From contig JBHGYD010000048.1 of NCBI GenBank assembly GCA_041920415.1, positions 1-64,000 of the forward strand: DNA of 64,000 nucleotides, given 5' to 3'. Under the pieces are notes generated by a model. That model made no database searches. It had not been told where the DNA came from and was given only the letters and a program-made list of their open reading frames with translations. The position numbers and the translations under genes were made by a program. Source of the stretch: JBHGYD01 sp041920415 (lineage in GTDB: Bacteria > Bacillota > Bacilli > Bacillales > Anoxybacillaceae). This document shows positions 59,553 through 64,000 of this stretch, piece by piece (within the stretch, counting starts at the first letter, position 1; every line of letters starts with the position of its first letter).

Positions 59553-61220
59553 TTATAGTCGATGTCGCATCGGAATGACGATATTCATTTCATCCGCCAC
59601 TTCAATGGCACGCTCATACCCGGCATCTGCGTGGCGAATAACACCCATGCCAGGGTCTGTCGTCAACACACGTTCCAAACGTTCTTTTGCTAAATCCGTA
59701 CCATCGGCAACAATGACCATACCAGCATGCAACGAATATCCCATACCAACACCACCGCCATGATGGAAAGAAATCCACGAACCGCCAGCAGCTGTATTAA
59801 TGAGTGCGTTCAATACCGCCCAATCGCCAATGGCGTCACTTCCATCCTTCATTGCTTCTGTTTCGCGGTTTGGTGAAGCGACCGAACCGCAATCCAAATG
59901 GTCTCTGCCAATGACAATCGGTGCTTTAATTTCGCCTTTGCGCACGAGTTCATTGATCGCAAGTCCCATTTTCACCCGTTCACCATACCCTAACCAACAA
60001 ATCCGCGCAGGCAAGCCTTGGAACGCTACTTTCTTTTGCGCCATCTCAATCCAGCGAATCAATGCTTTGTTTTCTGGGAATAATTCTTTAATCAATTCGT
60101 CTGTCCGATAAATGTCCTCTGGGTCACCGGATAATGCCGCCCAGCGGAAAGGTCCTTTTCCTTCGCAAAAGAGCGGGCGGATATATGCTGGTACGAATCC
60201 TGGAAACGCAAATGCATTCTCGACTCCTTCATCTTTTGCGACTTGGCGAATGTTGTTACCGTAGTCGAATACGATTGCCCCACGCTTTTGAAACTCAAGC
60301 ATCGCTTCCACATGTCTTGCCATACTTTGTTTCGAGCGGCGCATATATTCATTCGGATCTTTTCTTCTTAAATCGGCCGCTTCTTCTAGCGACATTCCTG
60401 TAGGAATATAACCGTTTAACGGATCATGCGCAGACGTTTGGTCGGTGACAATATCGATTTTCACGCCGCGTTTTAATAGCTCATGATGCACTTCCGCGGC
60501 ATTACCGACAAGTCCAATGGAAAGAGGCTCTCCCTTTTCTTTTGCTGCGTATGCCCAAAGAAGCGCTTCATCCAACGAATCGGTCATGCGATCGCAATAT
60601 TTCGTATCTAACCGCTTTTGAATGCGGCTTGGATCGACTTCAACAGCGATGACCACCCCTTCATTCATCGTGACCGCCAGAGGTTGCGCACCGCCCATGC
60701 CACCTAATCCAGCTGTAAGCGTTAATGTTCCTTTCAATGTTCCACCAAAGTGTTGTTTTGCCACGGCCGCAAACGTTTCATATGTTCCTTGTAAAATGCC
60801 TTGCGTACCAATGTAAATCCAGCTTCCTGCGGTCATCTGACCATACATAATTAGCCCCTTTTTATCCAACTCATGGAAATGTTCCCATGTCGCCCATTTT
60901 GGTACAAGAACAGAGTTCGAAAGAAGTACTCTCGGTGCGCGTTCATGCGTTTTAAACACCCCAACCGGTTTTCCTGATTGAATGAGAAGCGTTTCATCCT
61001 TTTCTAGTTCTCTTAACGCCCTCACAATCGCATCAAACGCTTCCCAGTTCCTTGCTGCTTTTCCGATACCTCCGTAGACAATGAGATCCTCCGGTTTTTC
61101 TGCTACTTCTGGATCTAAATTGTTATACAACATACGAAGGACGGCTTCCTGTTCCCAGCCTTTACATTCTAATTCAAGGCCTTTTTTTGCTTTTACATTA
61201 CGTGAAGTTGCTTGACTCAT
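59553..61220 (-). CDS. hutU: urocanate hydratase HutU
   Basis: Second step: urocanate to imidazolone propionate, with tightly bound NAD+. 555 residues. Conserved LTLTAGLGGMGGAQPLAV (NAD site), ARICWLGYGER with catalytic-region Cys, and SWISFHHGGGVGMGYS. ATG 61220 (MSQATSRNV) is the start, with AAAGGGGAAG upstream. A longer frame to 61283 overlaps hutH and is not used. Confidence 0.95.
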   Translation of the reverse strand: MSQATSRNVKAKKGLELECKGWEQEAVLRMLYNNLDPEVAEKPEDLIVYGGIGKAARNWEAFDAIVRALRELEKDETLLIQSGKPVGVFKTHERAPRVLLSNSVLVPKWATWEHFHELDKKGLIMYGQMTAGSWIYIGTQGILQGTYETFAAVAKQHFGGTLKGTLTLTAGLGGMGGAQPLAVTMNEGVVIAVEVDPSRIQKRLDTKYCDRMTDSLDEALLWAYAAKEKGEPLSIGLVGNAAEVHHELLKRGVKIDIVTDQTSAHDPLNGYIPTGMSLEEAADLRRKDPNEYMRRSKQSMARHVEAMLEFQKRGAIVFDYGNNIRQVAKDEGVENAFAFPGFVPAYIRPLFCEGKGPFRWAALSGDPEDIYRTDELIKELFPENKALIRWIEMAQKKVAFQGLPARICWLGYGERVKMGLAINELVRKGEIKAPIVIGRDHLDCGSVASPNRETEAMKDGSDAIGDWAVLNALINTAAGGSWISFHHGGGVGMGYSLHAGMVIVADGTDLAKERLERVLTTDPGMGVIRHADAGYERAIEVADEMNIVIPMRHRL

Positions 61221-61237
61221 CATAACTTCCCCTTTCA

Positions 61238-62761
61238 TTAATATTGATTCGTTGTCGTCATTGTTTTTAGAAAAAAAATCCAATCAATGTCTTTCAACCA
61301 TTTCGCTGCTGCTTCGATGTCTTTTGAGAAGATGCGGTCTTTTGTAATGGATGGAACGACATTTCTTGCTGCTTCATAAAACTTTCGCGTCTTTGGTGCC
61401 ATGTTTTCCACACCGCGATACTCAACCGCTTGCATCGCACAAATAAGTTCAATCGCGAGCACCCGTCTTGTATTTTGCAAGATCGCATATGCGTGACGAG
61501 AAGCGATCGTCCCCATGCTGACATGGTCTTCTTGATTGGCCGATGATGGAATGGAATCCACGCTTGCCGGATGAGCAAGTGTTTTATTTTCAGACACAAG
61601 CGAAGCAGCGGCATACTGCATAATCATCGCTCCCGACTGAAGTCCAGGCGCCGGGCTTAAAAACGGCGGCAAATCGTTTAGTTGAGGATTCACAAGCCGT
61701 TCAATCCGCCGCTCCGAAATGTTTGCCAGCTCAGCAACGGCAATTTTCATAAAATCCATCGCCAGCGCAATTGGCTGTCCGTGAAAATTCCCCCCAGAAA
61801 TGACCCTCGCACCTTCTTCGAAAATGAGCGGGTTATCCGTTGCGGCATTCATTTCGATTTCTAACTTTTCTTTTACATAATCAAGCGCTTGCCATGACGC
61901 CCCGTGTACTTGTGGGATGCAACGAAGAGAATAAGCGTCTTGCACACGCAGTTCTCCTTGTCGCGTCGTCAGCTTGCTGCCTGTTAAATAGTCGCGGAGT
62001 CTTGCCGCTACTTCCGATTGTTGTTTGTAACCACGGACAAGATGAATGCGCTCATCAAATGCATCAACAATCCCGCGTAATCCTTCTATTGTCATTGCTG
62101 CAATCGCTTCACTTTCATATGCCAATTGTTCTGCCTCTAAATATGCGACAACGCCCATGGCTGTCATGGCTTGTGTGCCATTAATGAGCGCTAATCCTTC
62201 TTTCGCCTTTAACGTAATCGGAGCAATCCCTTCCTTCGACAGCGCTTCCATCGTCTGCATCCGCTGTCCGTGATAAAATACTTCCCCTTCTCCCAAAAGC
62301 GCCAACGCTAAATGAGAAAGCGGGGCAAGATCACCGCTTGCTCCTAGCGAGCCTTGTTGCGGAATGATTGGATGAATTTTCGCATTTAATAAATCCAATA
62401 ACCGTTCAATCACAACCGGACGAACGCCAGAATAACCTTTTAAAAGAGCATTGGCGCGAAGAAGGAGCATGGCCCGTGACACTACTTCTGGAAACGGCTC
62501 TCCAACACCACATGCATGCGAATGAATCAAATTCCACTGTAATTCTTCTACATCACCGGCATGAATTAACACATCACTAAACTTTCCAAAACCTGTGTTA
62601 ATGCCGTAAACAACGTTTTGATTCGCGACAATTTCCTCGACTGCTTTTCTGCTTCTTTCCACTGCCTCCATGCTTTCTTGAGAAGCAATCACAAGTTCAT
62701 CACGGTACAATACCCGCTTCACTTCCTCTAACGTTAATGTATGACCCGTTAAAATCACCAT
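61238..62761 (-). CDS. hutH: histidine ammonia-lyase HutH
   Basis: First step: histidine to urocanate and ammonia. 507 residues. The Ala-Ser-Gly triad that forms the MIO cofactor is in GSLGASGDLAPLSHLALALLG-like context (residues about 142-144), followed by NGTQAMTAMG. Starts at ATG 62761. The HutP-controlled terminator lies just upstream. Confidence 0.95.
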   Translation of the reverse strand: MVILTGHTLTLEEVKRVLYRDELVIASQESMEAVERSRKAVEEIVANQNVVYGINTGFGKFSDVLIHAGDVEELQWNLIHSHACGVGEPFPEVVSRAMLLLRANALLKGYSGVRPVVIERLLDLLNAKIHPIIPQQGSLGASGDLAPLSHLALALLGEGEVFYHGQRMQTMEALSKEGIAPITLKAKEGLALINGTQAMTAMGVVAYLEAEQLAYESEAIAAMTIEGLRGIVDAFDERIHLVRGYKQQSEVAARLRDYLTGSKLTTRQGELRVQDAYSLRCIPQVHGASWQALDYVKEKLEIEMNAATDNPLIFEEGARVISGGNFHGQPIALAMDFMKIAVAELANISERRIERLVNPQLNDLPPFLSPAPGLQSGAMIMQYAAASLVSENKTLAHPASVDSIPSSANQEDHVSMGTIASRHAYAILQNTRRVLAIELICAMQAVEYRGVENMAPKTRKFYEAARNVVPSITKDRIFSKDIEAAAKWLKDIDWIFFLKTMTTTNQY

Positions 62762-62802
62762 GAATCAAACACCCTCTCCATCGCTTTAGAGAAATAAAGA
62801 AA

Positions 62803-62870
62803 GAGGCTATATCCGCAACGCGTTTTTTGTTGCGATATATAGCCTCCTACTAAACTAAAAAACTATAGGC
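62803..62870 (-). promoter_or_regulatory. HutP-binding antitermination site and terminator
   Basis: On the minus strand GAGGCTATATATCGCAAC pairs with GTTGCGGATATAGCCTC around a short loop, followed by TTTCTTTATTT. Several UAG triplets precede and enter the stem (CTATAGTTTTTTAGTTTAG, TAGGAGG). HutP with histidine and Mg2+ binds spaced UAG triplets and opens the terminator, as known in B. subtilis. Confidence 0.88.
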
Positions 62871-62871
62871 T

Positions 62872-63321
62872 TTATATATGATTAATTCCTAATCCGATTG
62901 TCTCATGTTCGAGTCCACGAATCGGTGCGCCAATCGTACCGTACAAGGCAACGGCGATCCATTCCCCTTCTTCGTCGTTTTCATACGGTTTTCCTCTCAC
63001 AACAGCGAAACGAAGACCGACCGTCCTCATTAAATCTCCTAACTCCACTTGTCCTCTCGTTACGCCTTGCACCGCCTCAATGACGGCATGATACAACGCA
63101 TGCATTTCCCGATATAACCCGCTGTTCACCACATTGTTACGTTTTGCCGCTGTTTCAATGGAAGCAACAATTTTTTGCAGTTCCATCGAGCCCACTTTTC
63201 CTTTGCAGTAGCACCACTCTAGCGCATCTAAATGGGCAATGATTTCTGCTTCTTCCTCTTCTTCCAACATAGCGAGCAATACCGCATTTCGTCCAATTCT
63301 TCCTTTTGCTTGTTTAAGCAT
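62872..63321 (-). CDS. hutP: hut operon antiterminator HutP
   Basis: RNA-binding hexamer that needs L-histidine and Mg2+. 149 residues. Strong match to known HutP: KVGSMELQKIVASIETAAK, YREMHALYHAVIEAVQGVTR, TVGLRFAVVRGKPYE and GTIGAPIRGLEHETIGLGIN. ATG 63321 is used; GTG 63330 overlaps the AGGTG site. First gene of the hut operon. Confidence 0.94.
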   Translation of the reverse strand: MLKQAKGRIGRNAVLLAMLEEEEEAEIIAHLDALEWCYCKGKVGSMELQKIVASIETAAKRNNVVNSGLYREMHALYHAVIEAVQGVTRGQVELGDLMRTVGLRFAVVRGKPYENDEEGEWIAVALYGTIGAPIRGLEHETIGLGINHI

Positions 63322-63373
63322 GCCGTCCACACCTATTTTTGTAATTTTCTAAATAAACTACTAGCTTATTGTT

Positions 63374-63402
63374 ATTGTATGGTTTGATTTTTTTATTGTC
63401 AA
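63374..63402 (-). promoter_or_regulatory. hut operon promoter
   Basis: On the minus strand a perfect TTGACA at 63402-63397, 17-base spacer and TACAAT at 63379-63374. No clear cre site was found nearby. Confidence 0.8.
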
Positions 63403-63499
63403 TTATTTTTTACCATATTTTAACAAATTAATATAGTGATTTATTAATAAACTAAAGTAGCAATTAGCCATGTTGTTTACATATACAAGAACAATACTG

Positions 63500-63722
63500 C
63501 TTTTTTGACAACATAATGGTATAAGAAAAAAAGAAGAAGCTGAGAATGTTACCAACTTCCATCCGAGCAGGTCGCCTTCGTCTACAGTTTTTTTATCAAA
63601 AAACTCTTTAAAAAGATTCCTTCCCGCATGTCGTTATTATTTATAGGTATCAATCATTTCTGCAAAAATCGCAAAACAATCGTTTCATGACCGAGGGATA
63701 AGTTTCTCGGTTTTTTATTTTT
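63500..63722 (+). other. unassigned leader- or sRNA-like region with terminator
   Basis: No gene is visible in 63403-63820. TTGACA at 63506 is seen without a matched -10. AGTTTTTT and AAAAAACT form a hairpin near 63586-63605, and a clear terminator lies at 63690-63722 (ACCGAG, 10-base loop, CTCGGT, TTTTTATTTTT). The stretch CTGAGAATGTTACC with CCATCCGAGCAGGTCGCC is not recognised as a known riboswitch. A small RNA ending at 63722 would fit. Confidence 0.35.
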
Positions 63723-63768
63723 CATATAATAGTTACTTTTCCTTTTAATGTATATTATTTACATATTT

Positions 63769-63797
63769 TTGAAAAAGTGATATCATTATGATATAAA
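63769..63797 (+). promoter_or_regulatory. promoter with internal operator palindrome for the SPFH gene
   Basis: TTGAAA at 63769-63774, 17-base spacer, TATAAA at 63792-63797. The palindrome ATATCAT-T-ATGATAT (63780-63794) fills the spacer, so a repressor bound there would block RNA polymerase. Confidence 0.75.
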
Positions 63798-63820
63798 ATT
63801 AATATAAGGTGGGTATTCTT

Positions 63821-64000
63821 ATGAAAGAAACAAAAGCGTGGTATATCAACGGTTTTGTTGGGATTGTCTTCGTTTTAGCTTTATTAGGAGGAGCTATACT
63901 GAGCATTCTTCATCAAGTAATTATCTCCGCAGCTTTATGTTTTGTATTAGCTATTGTATTAACAAGTGGCATTACGATTGTTCAGCCAAATCAAGCGAAA
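63821..64000 (+). CDS. SPFH/band-7 family membrane protein (3' end outside window)
   Basis: The first 60 residues only. Two hydrophobic spans (about 10-31 and 34-53, VGIVFVLALLGGAILSIL, VIISAALCFVLAIVL) lead into ITIVQPNQAK, which is the usual entry into the SPFH domain of a bacterial flotillin/prohibitin-like group. Starts at ATG 63821 after AAGGTGGG. The domain itself lies beyond the window, so the family call rests on this short motif. Confidence 0.7.
   Translation, partial: MKETKAWYINGFVGIVFVLALLGGAILSILHQVIISAALCFVLAIVLTSGITIVQPNQAK

Noticed and set aside
63540..63590. TPP riboswitch
   Set aside because: CTGAGA is present, but the other conserved TPP blocks and a thiamine gene are not.
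1..64000. CRISPR arrays, tRNA or rRNA genes, intact insertion sequences
   Set aside because: No regularly spaced repeats, cloverleaf genes, rRNA segments or full transposase genes were seen by eye.

Overview
The window looks like chromosome of a moderately thermophilic, spore-forming member of the Bacillaceae, closest in feel to Anoxybacillus/Geobacillus. The base composition is AT-leaning, most genes have strong AGGAGG-type ribosome binding sites, GTG and TTG starts are common, and many genes have clear Bacillus subtilis counterparts. This is judged from remembered families, not from a database search. No rRNA, tRNA, CRISPR array or intact insertion sequence was seen.

Layout. (1) 1-1870: a small accessory patch with the tail of a possible transposase, four small minus-strand genes of unknown function, two hairpins and a dispersed repeat abutting the next gene. 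(2) 1875-15155: a block matching the B. subtilis yfj-yfk region (23S rRNA m5U methyltransferase, DNA glycosylase, pdaA, yfjT-like, yfkAB, yfkD, Ca2+/H+ antiporter yfkE, MFS yfkF, yfkH, yfkI, yfkJ, yfkK), interrupted by a class I fumarase, an OsmC protein, a YczE-type membrane protein and two tiny genes. (3) 15180-19394: an HD-GYP-like protein, a cell-wall amidase and a PAS-GGDEF-EAL protein. (4) 19527-27117: a SAM-riboswitch-controlled sulfate assimilation operon, yezD-cysH-cysP-sat-cysC-sulfite reductase-DUF3906-SUMT-sirB. Its expected last gene, sirC, is missing here and lies at 35664-36281 behind the secretion-stress system cssRS. (5) 27248-35564: DUF4397 protein, acylphosphatase, a guanine-riboswitch-controlled purine permease, an arginase-fold protein, bacillithiol genes yojF-bshB2, an HxlR regulator, and a nitrilase plus two GNAT acetyltransferases.

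(6) 35664-42265: sirC-cssS-cssR, a secreted coiled-coil protein of possible Spy-like type, a DUF1992 protein and a PAS-GGDEF-EAL protein with a degenerate GGDEF motif. (7) 42596-46152: two NlpC/P60 endopeptidase genes, each behind a WalR-type box, the second frameshifted, followed by a YkgJ-type protein and mreBH. (8) 46222-54873: a lactate/glycolate unit: glcD-glcF and permease lutP on one strand, lutR and lutABC on the other, with matching palindromic operators in front of lutP and lutA. (9) 54943-57266: TerC-family protein, APH-type kinase, DUF4395 protein. (10) 57325-63402: the histidine utilisation operon hutPHUIG with its HutP-controlled terminator. (11) 63500-64000: an unexplained leader-like region and the start of an SPFH/band-7 gene with an operator palindrome inside its promoter.

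The genes form several coherent programmes: sulfate to sulfide plus siroheme for the reductase; L-lactate and D-lactate/glycolate oxidation; histidine to glutamate; wall remodelling (PdaA, amidase, NlpC/P60, MreBH); envelope stress (CssRS); and c-di-GMP metabolism (two GGDEF-EAL proteins and one HD-GYP-like protein). I did not find a wholly new system. The most unusual points are the decaying WalR-box endopeptidase duplicate with a 22-bp tandem repeat in its promoter, the sirC relocation behind cssRS next to a Spy-like secreted protein, and three structured intergenic segments that I could not assign.
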